DNA from: Microglena sp. YARC
Taxonomy: Eukaryota; Chlorophyta; Chlorophyceae; Chlamydomonadales; Chlamydomonadaceae
Reading direction: 5' to 3'
DNA length: 64,000 bases
NCBI GenBank assembly: GCA_022414725.1
Contig: CM039465.1
Location: 1,546,593-1,610,592 of the forward strand
Part shown: positions 32,990 to 43,482 of the stretch, piece by piece
Layout: the number at the start of each line of letters is the position of its first letter
Numbering within the stretch: position 1 is the first letter of the stretch
The notes under the pieces: generated by a model
What the model was told of the DNA's origin: nothing
Seen by the model: only the letters and a program-made list of their open reading frames with translations
The model's database searches: none
Position numbers and translations under genes: made by a program

Positions 32990-33918
32990 CTGGTCGTGGT
33001 CTGCCGGACATCTTGCCCATCATATGAAGGCTTAGAGCAACATAAGGTGTATAGAGACTGCTACCTTCAGCAGTACTTCCAATGTATCAAGATGATCATG
33101 GCCTTCTGGTACCCTCGGACATCATATGAAGGCTTTGAGCAACACAAGCTTTGTAGAGACTGCTGCCTTCAGCCGTACTTTCAATGTATCAAGATGATCA
33201 TGGTATTTTGGTACCCTCGGACATCATGTGAAGGCTTAGAGCAACATAAGCTGTGTAGGGACTGCCTTCAGCCATACATACATTATATAAAAATGGTCAT
33301 AGTCTGCAGAACATCTTGGACATCATATGAAGGCTTAGAGCAACATAAGCTGTGTAGGGACTGCCTTCAGCCATACATACATTACATAAAGATGGTCATA
33401 GTCTGCAGAACATCTTGGACATCATATGAAGGCTTAGAGCAACATAAGCTGTGTAGGGTTTGCCTTCAGCCATACATACATTCTATGAAGCTGGTCATGG
33501 TTTGCAGTACAGCTTGGACATCATGTGAAGGCTTTGAGCAACATAAGCTGTGTAGAGCCTGCCATCAGCCGTATATACAGTACATTATATCAAGATGATG
33601 ATGGTCTGCAGAACATCTTGTACATCATATGAAGGCTTAGATAAACATAAGTTGTGTACAGACTGCCTTCAGCCATGCATACACTATATCAAGATGATCA
33701 TTGTCAGCCGGTACTCTTGGAAATCATACTAAGGCTTAGATAAACATTAGCTGTGTAGAGAGTGATTTCATCCGTTTGTATGGAACATCATATCAAGATG
33801 ATAATGGCCTGCTGTACATCTTGGCATAAAAAATGTATGGAGGCTTAGAGCTGGCTTAAAGAAACGTAAGCTGTGTAGAGACTGCCTTCAGCCGTACATA
33901 CATTCTATGAAGCTGGTC
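32990..33918 (+). repeat. 99-bp tandem array with a long open frame
   Basis: Units contain catcatatgaaggcttagag, then caacataagctgtgtaggga and ctgccttcagcc; the clearest period is 99 bp (33311 to 33410). Because 99 is a multiple of three, a 209-codon frame from 32969 stays open, reading about 33-residue repeats with conserved EQHKLCR and CLQPY. Units after 33600 lose the frame. The first segment of the adjoining 3.1-kb unit is a member of this repeat. Confidence 0.85.
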
Positions 33919-34019
33919 ATGGTCTGCAGTATATCTTGGCCATCATATGAAGGCGTAGAGCATCAGAAGCATTACTGTCCGGCAGGACAGGTCAAGGGTC
34001 GGTATCTCCCACTGAAGTG

Positions 34020-34115
34020 TACCTACTCTTTTGTAGGAGTGGCAACGCCATTCGAACTGAATCCTTGGTGTTGCTGCTTCGTGTTGGGAGACCCACCTCC
34101 TGGGGTGAAAGTCCT
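34020..34115 (+). repeat. Dispersed element F, copy in tandem unit 1
   Basis: gagtggcaacgccattcgaa through gggagacccacctcctgggg; repeated in units 2 and 3 and present inverted at 26239-26345. About 95 bp, non-coding. Confidence 0.6.
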
Positions 34116-34282
34116 TCCACAACTAAAAAAAAGGTCAAGGCTACTACCACACTGCTTTTCTTTTGGCTGCACTCAGCAGTCGAAGAGATAGGTTGCCCAA
34201 GAGTTGCTTGAGTGGTCAAAGATTTGCAGAGCGAAAACAATTGATACACGTTCGATGCAGCGTCGCCTGCGACGCTAAAAAA

Positions 34283-34445
34283 TGGCGGAGAGTGATCGCG
34301 AGGGAGCGACAGGTGGCAACGGAAGCGAGTTAGTTACGAGACCGTTGGCTGACGTGTCGGGCTTCATCACGGTCAGACGGATGGATGGACGGACAAATGG
34401 GTAACCCTGGGGGGCTACCGCCCCCCAGAAGGGGGGGCTCCGCCA
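34283..34445 (+). mobile_element. MITE-like element A in tandem unit 1
   Basis: Bounded by tggcggag and its inverse ctccgcca. Inside are gttacgagaccgttggctga, cgtgtc, ggacaaatgggtaaccctgg and a gggggctaccgcccccc palindrome. Non-coding, 163 bp. Just outside, gcgtcgcctgcgacgc is also shared by other copies, so the true end may lie further left. Confidence 0.7.
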
Positions 34446-34905
34446 ACAATTATACATCTGATGAAATGATGATTTATGAGCCAATGCAGCAGTTCATATA
34501 CTTATAAGAACTTCCTTGTGCATCATCCAATGAAGCAGAATCATGCATTTAAGTACAACCTATTTGTGTACAACGTATTTATGCGCAACATATGGAAGTA
34601 CATACAACGTATTTATGCCGATGTTTTAATGTACAACATATGCATACACGTCGTATTTAAGTATTTTAAGTTCAACGTATTTATGCACGACGTATTTATG
34701 TATAACGTATTTATGTCCAACATATTTGTGAATGTAACAAAGCTGGATCAAATTAATGAATACTGTACAACGGCCAAGAGACCGAAAACAATAGTTCCTT
34801 TTAACCTGCTAACTTCATCCTCAAAAGATAGGTTGGTAGCGCAAAGCTGAAGGGAACAAGTCCTAGGTTTTAGCCGACCGAGGTGTGGAAGGGTGGAGAG
34901 TGGGT

Positions 34906-35390
34906 TTACGAGGCCCAGGGTTGGAACGTGCCAGAGCCCTTGCTGCCTGTAACTGCACACTTGCGGAGCACTTGTGGATAGCAATTCCACCAAGCGGGAA
35001 TGGCACCTGCAGCAGCAAGATTTCTTCGTTGATGGTCTGCATTCCCAATTGGTAGTTGTGCGAAAACCCAGCATATACACTCCTGCACGCATGCTGTAGT
35101 GCCAGCAGATAGCGATGCCACTAAGAGGAGAAGGGCACCTGCAGCTACAGTCTCCCCCTGGTTGTCAAGATTCTGGCGAATCAGCTGTTTAAGAGCTTCT
35201 GCTGCCCGCTCTTGCAACCTTGCCGGAGTGTTGGTGGATAACAACGCCACCAAGGGAGAATAGCACCTGCAGCAACCGCTGAAATGCACTCCTCATTACA
35301 TAGTCCCCCAAGGGAACTGGCTGCCTCCAACTGCTCATCCACACTTGAAGTGGGGCCAAGCTTGGCAACATAACCCTGGATGGCTGACAT
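34906..35390 (-). pseudogene. Armadillo-repeat fragment, copy 1, frameshifted
   Basis: Encodes the same three armadillo repeats as the copies at 37974 and 41088, but the frame is broken near 35255, 34995 and 34974. Each break is a single G missing from a G run (ccaagggaga for ccaaggggaga; agcgggaatg for agcggggaatg; gcggagcac for gcgggagcac). This is either a decaying pseudogene or homopolymer consensus errors. Confidence 0.75.
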
Positions 35391-37397
35391 GCTCCCACGT
35401 CCCTAGTTGTGACTCCCACACGTACAAAATGATACTAAGCCCTTGCTATTGTCCTTGATTTCCTTTTCCTCAATGGCTGATGTGCTGGCAACTGGCAAGC
35501 AGGTCCGAGATGGCTCCTGCTGTGTGACTTTGGATAACCTGGTTCTTCTAAATATTCTGGTTACTCTGGCTATTCCGCAAGCTCTGGATGGCACTGACTA
35601 CAGGACAGAGGCAGCCTTGGCAAACCTAGTTTACTGGCCTGCATGCAGAAGGAGAGGCAGGTATATAGTGAACTTAAGGCCTCAAACAAGCAGGGGTAGG
35701 TGAGGCAGAAGGATATTGAGCCAATGTTTAAGGCTGGAGGTGATCGGTGATTCAGTGGGGTTCAGGTAGACAAGCCAGGTAGACAGTCAAGCAGAGTGGA
35801 AGGTAGGTGAAGCTGGAGGACAGTAGAGCAGAGTGAAAGGTGGCTGAGGTTGGAGGACATCGAAGCGGATGTGAAAGGTAGACGATTGGTGGAGTTTCAG
35901 TAGGCTAGTCTGGAGGAAATTCAGGCAGAGTGGAAGGTGAGTAAGGCTGAAGGATATCCAGACATTCTGCAGCATGGAAGGTGGTGAGTAATATTCAGGC
36001 AGCGGGGGGCCAATTGAAGCTCGAGTACTTTTGGGCAGCTTATAAGATAGGTGACTGGAGGCTATTCAGGTAGTGGGGGGGAATCAATTAGTGTTTGTTT
36101 GTTACAGTTCAAGGGGTAGCCAACTAGGCTGAAGGGACTTGCCCGTTCTCAAATGCTTCTAGACTATCCCGAAGGACAATCAACAAGCACCATACGATCT
36201 GGTACCAAACAAATCGCACGGATACGCTGGAGAACGCGAGATCATTTAAGATGAGTTGAGTGTGAACTTGCTCACCTTTGGTTCCTAACGTCCTGCACGG
36301 GTGATCTAGCAACAGGACAGTGCTATAGTCCGAGCATGCCAGTCCCGCAGCCAAAGCAAGACAGTCCCTTGATCCGAGCCTTGATCCGAGCAGACAGACA
36401 GGAGTGGATATGCAAGCAGGGCGATTTGCGAGGACGAGCGCAATTGGTGGCAGAGAAAGACAGGCAGCGCGTACGCGGCCGCAAATGTTCAGTGTCATGA
36501 GGGGTACCAATCTTCTTTTTTTTACGGCACGACTTGTATTGCCTCCATTTTCTTCCTCCCGTTCTCGTCATCAGGGTCCAGTGATCGGTGAATTCAGCTC
36601 AGCTAAGTGTCCTGCCTTGTCCAAGGCAGGGTTGTTCAAGGGTACTTCAAAATTTCCGTTTCATGAGCCCAAGTCTACGTTCAGGGCAACGGCTTTTACA
36701 GGTATATTTTGTGACCACTAGACAAATGAAAACGATTTCTGCTGTCAACTCTTGTGCCAAAATATACTTCCATATCAGAGGAGGGGAGGAGAGGGCCTGG
36801 AGGAGGAGGAGGGGGGGGGGGGGGGGGGAGCAACTTCTGACCAAAATGTCCACATCATCCAGCTGTGTATAGGTCGTAAAGAGTATCAAGACTCTGGACT
36901 TGATTTCATTTTGGTCAGGTAGATAAAAAGTTATGAGCCTCAATTTTGGGGGGGGTCAGGGGGTGGGTGGGTGTTGAGGGGGAAAGCTGACTGTTTGAAG
37001 TTTTATTTTTCATCGGGGGGGCCCTGATAGGGGTGGTCTGCAGTATATCTTGGCCATCATATGAAGGCGTAGAGCATCAGAAGCATTACTGTCCGGCAGG
37101 ACAGGTCAAGGGTCGGTATCTCCCACTGAAGTGTACCTACTCTTTTGTAGGAGTGGCAACGCCATTCGAACTGAATCCTTGGTGTTGCTGCTTCGTGTTG
37201 GGAGACCCACCTCCTGGGGTGAAAGTCCTTCCACAACTAAAAAAAAAGGTCAAGGCTACTACCGCACTGCTTTTCTTTTGGCTGCACTCAGCAGTCGAAG
37301 AGATAGGTTGCCCAAGAGTTGCTTGAGTGGTCAAAGATTTGCAGAGCGAGAACAATTGATACACGTTCGATGCAGCGTCGCCTGCGACGCTAAAAAA

Positions 37398-37559
37398 TGG
37401 CGGAGAGTGATCGCGAGGGAGCGACAGGTGGCAACGGAAGCGAGTTAGTTACGAGACCGTTGGCTGACGTGTCGGGCTTCATCACGGTCAGACGGATGGA
37501 TGGACGGACAAATGGGTAACCCTGGGGGGCTCCCGCCCCCAGAAGGGGGGGCTCCGCCA
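37398..37559 (+). mobile_element. MITE-like element A in tandem unit 2
   Basis: A copy carried along with the 3.1-kb unit; same termini and interior as at 34283. Confidence 0.7.
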
Positions 37560-37973
37560 ACAATTATACATCTGATGAAATGATGATTTATGAGCCAATG
37601 CAGCAGTTCATATACTTATACAACTTCCTTGTGCATCATCCAATGAAGCAGAATCATGCATTTAAGTACAACCTATTTGTGTACAACGTATTTATGCGCA
37701 ACATATGGAAGTACATACAACGTATTTATGCCGATGTTTTAATGTACAACATATGCATACACGTCGTATTTAAGTATTTTAAGTTCAACGTATTTATGCA
37801 CGACGTATTTATGTATAACGTATTTATGTCCAACATATTTGTGAATGTAACAAAGCTGGATCAAATTAATGAATACTGTACAACGGCCAAGAGACCGAAA
37901 ACAATAGTTCCTTTTAACCTGCTAACTTCATCCTCAAAAGATAGGTTGTAGCGCAAAGCTGAAGGAACAAGTC

Positions 37974-38504
37974 CTAGGTTTTAGCCGACCGAGGTGTGGA
38001 AGGGTGGAGAGTGGGTTTACGAGGCCCAGGGTTGGAACGTGCCAGAGCCCTTGCTGCCTGTAACTGCACACTTGCGGGAGCACTTGTGGATAGCAATTCC
38101 ACCAAGCGGGGAATGGCACCTGCAGCAGCAAGATTTCTTCGTTGATGGTCTGCATTCCCAATTGGTAGTTGTGCGAAAACCCAGCATATACACTCCTGCA
38201 CGCATGCTGTAGTGCCAGCAGATAGCGATGCCACTAAGAGGAGAAGGGCACCTGCAGCTACAGTCTCCCCCTGGTTGTCAAGATTCTGGCGAATCAGCTG
38301 TTTAAGAGCTTCTGCTGCCCGCTCTTGCAACCTTGCCGGAGTGTTGGTGGATAACAACGCCCCCAAGGGGAGAATAGCACCTGCAGCAACCGCTGAAATG
38401 CACTCCTCATTACATAGTCCCCCAAGGGAACTGGCTGCCTCCAACTGCTCATCCACACTTGAAGTGGGGCCAAGCTTGGCAACATAACCCTGGATGGCTG
38501 ACAT
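37974..38504 (-). CDS. Armadillo-repeat protein fragment, copy 2
   Basis: 176 codons from ATG. Three armadillo repeats are visible: about residues 18-67 (AAGAILPL.ALLS), 68-115 (AAGALLLLVASLSAGT) and 116-158 (AAGAIPRLVELLSTSAP), then a basic Pro-rich tail. Known: armadillo repeats are three-helix units that stack into protein-binding solenoids. Full proteins usually have many more repeats, so this looks like a piece. Upstream on the same strand AGAISDLLASCQ suggests further, broken repeats. It sits within a tandemly copied non-genic unit with no clear promoter or introns, so expression is doubtful. Confidence 0.6.
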   Translation of the reverse strand: MSAIQGYVAKLGPTSSVDEQLEAASSLGGLCNEECISAVAAGAILPLGALLSTNTPARLQERAAEALKQLIRQNLDNQGETVAAGALLLLVASLSAGTTACVQECICWVFAQLPIGNADHQRRNLAAAGAIPRLVELLSTSAPASVQLQAARALARSNPGPRKPTLHPSTPRSAKT

Positions 38505-40508
38505 GCTCCCACGTCCCTAGTTGTGACTCCCACACGTACAAAATGATACTAAGCCCTTGCTATTGTCCTTGATTTCCTTTTCCTCAATGGCTGATGTGCT
38601 GGCAACTGGCAAGCAGGTCCGAGATGGCTCCTGCTGTGTGACTTTGGATAACCTGGTTCTTCTAAATATTCTGGTTACTCCGGCTATTCCGCAAGCTCTG
38701 GATGGGCACTGACTACAGGACAGAGGCAGCCTTGGCAAACCTAGTTTACTGGCCTGCATGCAGAAGGAGAGGCAGGTATATAGTGAACTTAAGGCCTCAA
38801 ACAAGCAGGGTAGGTGAGGCAGAAGGATATTGAGCCAATGTTTAAGGCTGGAGGTGATCGGTGATTCAGTGGGGGTTCAGGTAGACAAGCCAGGTAGACA
38901 GTCAAGCAGAGTGGAAGGTAGGTGAAGCTGGAGGACAGTAGAGCAGAGTGAAAGGTGGCTGAGGTTGGAGGACATCGAAGCGGATGTGAAAGGTAGACGA
39001 TTGGTGGAGTTTCAGGTAGGCTAGTCTGGAGGAAATTCAGGCAGAGTGGAAGGTGAGTAAGGCTGAAGGATATCCAGACATTCTGGCAGCATGGAAGGTG
39101 GTGAGTAATATTCAGGCAGCGGGAGGGCCAATTGAAGCTCGAGTACTTTTGGGGCAGCTTATAAGATAGGTGACTGGAGGCTATTCAGGTAGTGGGGGGA
39201 ATCAATTAGTGTTTGTTTGTTACAGTTCAAGGGGTAGCCAACTAGGCTGAAGGGACTTGCCCGTTCTCAAATGCTTCTAGACTATCCCGAAGGACAATCA
39301 ACAAGCACCATACGATCTGGTACCAAACAAATCGCACGGATACGCTGGAGAACGCGAGATCATTTAAGTTGAGTTGAGTGTGAACTTGCTCACCTTTGGT
39401 TCCTAACGTCCTGCACGGGTGATCTAGCAACAGGACAGTGCTATAGTCCGAGCATGCCAGTCCCGCAGCCAAAGCAAGACAGTCCCTTGATCCGAGCCTT
39501 GATCCGAGCAGACAGACAGGAGTGGATATGCAAGCAGGGCGATTTGCGAGGACGAGCGCAATTGGTGGCAGAGAAAGACAGGCAGCGCGTACGCGGCCGC
39601 AAATGTTCAGTGTCATGAGGGGTACCAATTCTTTTTTTTTACGGCACGACTTGTATTGCCTCCATTTTCTTCCCCCCGTTCTCGTCATCAGGGTCCAGTG
39701 ATCGGTGAATTCAGCTCAGCTAAGTGTCCTGCCTTGTCCAAGGCAGGGTTGTTCAAGGGTACTTCAAAATTTCCGTTTCATGAGCCCAAGTCTACGTTCA
39801 GGGCAACGGCTTTTACAGGTATATTTTGTGACCACTAGACAAATGAAAACGATTTCTGCTGTCAACTCTTGTGCCAAAATATACTTCCATATCAGAGGAG
39901 GGGAGGAGGGGCCTGGAGGAGGAGGAGGGGGGGGGGGGGGGGGAGCAACTTCTGACCAAAATGACCACATCATCCAGCTGTGTATAGGTCGTAAAGAGTA
40001 TCAAGACTCTGGACTTGATTTCATTTTGGTCAGGTAGATAAAAAAGTTATGAGCCTCAATTTTGGGGGGGTCAGGGGTGGGTGGGTGTTGAGGGGAAAGC
40101 TGACTGTTTGAAGTTTTATTTTTCATCGGGGGGCCCTGATAGGGGTGGTCTGCAGTATATCTTGGCCATCATATGAAGGCGTAGAGCATCAGAAGCATTA
40201 CTGTCCGGCAGGACAGGTCAAGGGTCGGTATCTCCCACTGAAGTGTACCTACTCTTTTGTAGGAGTGGCAACGCCATTCGAACTGAATCCTTGGTGTTGC
40301 TGCTTCGTGTTGGGAGACCCACCTCCTGGGGTGAAAGTCCTTCCACAACTAAAAAAAAGGTCAAGGCTACCACCGCACTGCTTTTCTTTTGGCTGCACTC
40401 AGCAGTCGAAGAGATAGGTTGCCCAAGAGTTGCTTGAGTGGTCAAAGATTTGCAGAGCGAGAACAATTGATACACGTTCGATGCAGCGTCGCCTGCGACG
40501 CTAAAAAA

Positions 40509-40671
40509 TGGCGGAGAGTGATCGCGAGGGAGCGACAGGTGGCAACGGAAGCGAGTTAGTTACGAGACCGTTGGCTGACGTGTCGGGCTTCATCACGGTC
40601 AGACGGATGGATGGACGGACAAATGGGTAACCCTGGGGGGCTCCCGCCCCCCAGAAGGGGGGGCTCCGCCA
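40509..40671 (+). mobile_element. MITE-like element A in tandem unit 3
   Basis: A copy carried along with the 3.1-kb unit; same termini and interior as at 34283. Confidence 0.7.
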
Positions 40672-41087
40672 ACAATTATACATCTGATGAAATGATGATT
40701 TATGAGCCAATGCAGCAGTTCATATACTTATACAACTTCCTTGTGCATCATCCAATGAAGCAGAATCATGCATTTAAGTACAACCTATTTGTGTACAACG
40801 TATTTATGCGCAACATATGGAAGTACATACAACGTATTTATGCCGATGTTTTAATGTACAACATATGCATACACGTCGTATTTAAGTATTTGAAGTTCAA
40901 CGTATTTATGCACGACGTATTTATGTATAACGTATTTATGTCCAACATATTTGTGAATGTAACAAAGCTGGATCAAATTAATGAATACTGTACAACGGCC
41001 AAGAGACCGAAAACAATAGTTCCTTTTAACCTGCTAACTTCATCCTCAAAAGATAGGTTGGTAGCGCAAAGCTGAAGGGAACAAGTC

Positions 41088-41618
41088 CTAGGTTTTAGCC
41101 GACCGAGGTGTGGAAGGGTGGAGAGTGGGTTTACGAGGCCCAGGGTTGGAACGTGCCAGAGCCCTTGCTGCCTGTAACTGCACACTTGCGGGAGCACTTG
41201 TGGATAGCAATTCCACCAAGCGGGGAATGGCACCTGCAGCAGCAAGATTTCTTCGTTGATGGTCTGCATTCCCAATTGGTAGTTGTGCGAAAACCCAGCA
41301 TATACACTCCTGCACGCATGCTGTAGTGCCAGCAGATAGCGATGCCACTAAGAGGAGAAGGGCACCTGCAGCTACAGTCTCCCCCTGGTTGTCAAGATTC
41401 TGGCGAATCAGCTGTTTAAGAGCTTCTGCTGCCCGCTCTTGCAACCTTGCCGGAGTGTTGGTGGATAACAACGCCACCAAGGGGAGAATAGCACCTGCAG
41501 CAACCGCTGAAATGCACTCCTCATTACATAGTCCCCCAAGGGAACTGGCTGCCTCCAACTGCTCATCCACACTTGAAGTGGGGCCAAGCTTGGCAACATA
41601 ACCCTGGATGGCTGACAT
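41088..41618 (-). CDS. Armadillo-repeat protein fragment, copy 3
   Basis: The same 176-codon frame as copy 2, differing by LVALL for LGALL in the first repeat. Two of three tandem copies thus keep the complete frame. This could reflect recent duplication rather than selection. The surrounding unit is identical in layout to the other copies. Confidence 0.6.
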   Translation of the reverse strand: MSAIQGYVAKLGPTSSVDEQLEAASSLGGLCNEECISAVAAGAILPLVALLSTNTPARLQERAAEALKQLIRQNLDNQGETVAAGALLLLVASLSAGTTACVQECICWVFAQLPIGNADHQRRNLAAAGAIPRLVELLSTSAPASVQLQAARALARSNPGPRKPTLHPSTPRSAKT

Positions 41619-43171
41619 GCTCCCACGTCCCTAGTTGTGACTCCCACACGTATAAAATGATACTAAGCCCTTGCTATTGTCCTTGATTTCCTTTTCCTCA
41701 ATGGCTGATGTGCTGGCAACTGGCAAGCAGGTCCGAGATGGCTCCTGCTGTGTGACTTTGGATAACCTGGTTCTTCTAAATATTCTGGTTACTCTGGCTA
41801 TTCCGCAAGCTCTGGATGGGCACTGACTACAGGACAGAGGCAGCCTTGGCAAACCTAGTTTACTGGCCTGCATGCAGAAGGAGAGGCAGGTATATAGTGA
41901 ACTTAAGGCCTCAAACAAGCAGGGGTAGGTGAGGCAGAAGGATATTGAGCCAATGTTTAAGGCTGGAGGTGATCGGTGATTCAGTGGGGGTTCAGGTAGA
42001 CAAGCCAGGTAGACAGTCAAGCAGAGTGGAAGGTAGGTGAAGCTGGAGGACAGTAGAGCAGAGTGAAAGGTGGCTGAGGTTGGAGGACATCGAAGCGGAT
42101 GTGAAAGGTAGACGATTGGTGGAGTTTCAGGTAGGCTAGTCTGGAGGAAATTCAGGCAGAGTGGAAGGTGAGTAAGGCTGAAGGATATCCAGACATTCTG
42201 GCAGCATGGAAGGTGGTGAGTAATATTCAGGCAGCGGGAGGGCCAATTGAAGCTCGAGTACTTTTGGGGCAGCTTATAAGATAGGTGACTGGAGGCTATT
42301 CAGGTAGTGGGGGGGAATCAATTAGTGTTTGTTTGTTACTGTTCAAGGGGTAGCCAACTAGGCTGAAGGGACTTGCCCGTTCTCAAATGCTTCTAGACTA
42401 TCCCGAAGGACAATCAACAAGCACCATACGATCTGGTACCAAACAAATCGCACGGATACGCTGGAGAACGCGAGATCATTTAAGTTGAGTTGAGTGTGAA
42501 CTTGCTCACCCTTGGTTCCTAACGTCCTGCACGGGTGATCTAGCAACAGGACAGTGCTACAGTCCGAGCATGCCAGTCCCGCAGCCAAAGCAAGACAGTC
42601 CCTTGATCCGAGCCTTGATCCGAGCAGACAGACAGGAGGAGTGATATGCAAGCAGGGCGATTTGCGAGGACGAGCGCAATTGGTGGCAGAGAAAGACAGG
42701 CAGCGCGTACGCGCCGCAAATGTTCAGTGTCATGAGGGGTACCAATCTTCTTTTTTTTACGGCACGACTTGTATTGCCTCCATTTTCTTCCTCCCGTTCT
42801 CGTCATCAGGGTCCAGTGATCGGTGAATTCAGCTCAGCTAAGTGTCCTGCCTTGTCCAAGGCAGGTTGTTCAAGGGTACTTCAAAATTTCCGTTTCATGA
42901 GCCCAAGTCTACGTTCAGGGCAACGGCTTTTACAGGTATATTTTGTGACCACTAGACAAATGAAAACGATTTCTGCTGTCAACTCTTGTGCCAAAATATA
43001 CTTCCATATCAGAGGAGGGGGAGGAGGGGCCTGGAGAGGAGGAGGAGGGGGGGGGGGGGGAGCAACTTCTGACCAAAATGACCACATCATCCAGCTGTGT
43101 ATAGGTCGTAAAGAGTATCAAGACTCTGGACTTGATTTCATTTTGGTCAGGTAGATAAAAAGTTATGAGCT

Positions 43172-43241
43172 AGTAGACTTTAACATGTAATGTAATGTAA
43201 TGTAATGTTACATTACATTACATTACATGTTAAAGTCTACT
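43172..43241. repeat. 34-bp inverted repeat at the LINE 3' end
   Basis: Arms agtagactttaacatgtaat and following pair perfectly for 34 bp around tg at 43206-43207. The arms include both the simple-repeat tail and about 13 bp of unique 3' UTR. Confidence 0.95.
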
Positions 43242-43482
43242 TGACACCGCGAGGGTGTATGAGACTCTGTGCTTTAAACAAAAAGAAAAAGCACCCACAA
43301 AGCAAAAAACCCCATTACATCGGGGGTGTGTCGAGGACAAACAAACCAAACTCCCAACCACCGTTTTGGTGGCGTAGGTATTAAACCCCTTAGAGCAGGA
43401 CCCAGATCTCAACCACTTACAGTGGCGGAGGTAAGAAGCTAACAAATGAGAAGTCTCAAGAAGAAAAAAAAGGGATAATAAA

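Larger units (their letters stand above)
33919..37032. repeat. 3.1-kb tandem unit, copy 1
   Basis: It starts at atggtctgcagtatatcttg and spans 3,114 bp. In order: a 99-bp-repeat fragment, element F, a MITE-like element, a caacgtatttatg-rich block, an antisense armadillo fragment, a gcagagtggaaggt-rich block, a G run and a closing ccctgataggggtgg. It carries several single-base losses in G runs relative to copies 2 and 3. Confidence 0.95.
37033..40144. repeat. 3.1-kb tandem unit, copy 2
   Basis: 3,112 bp, nearly identical to copy 1; differences are scattered substitutions and homopolymer length changes. It contains an uninterrupted armadillo frame (37974-38504, - strand). Confidence 0.96.
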
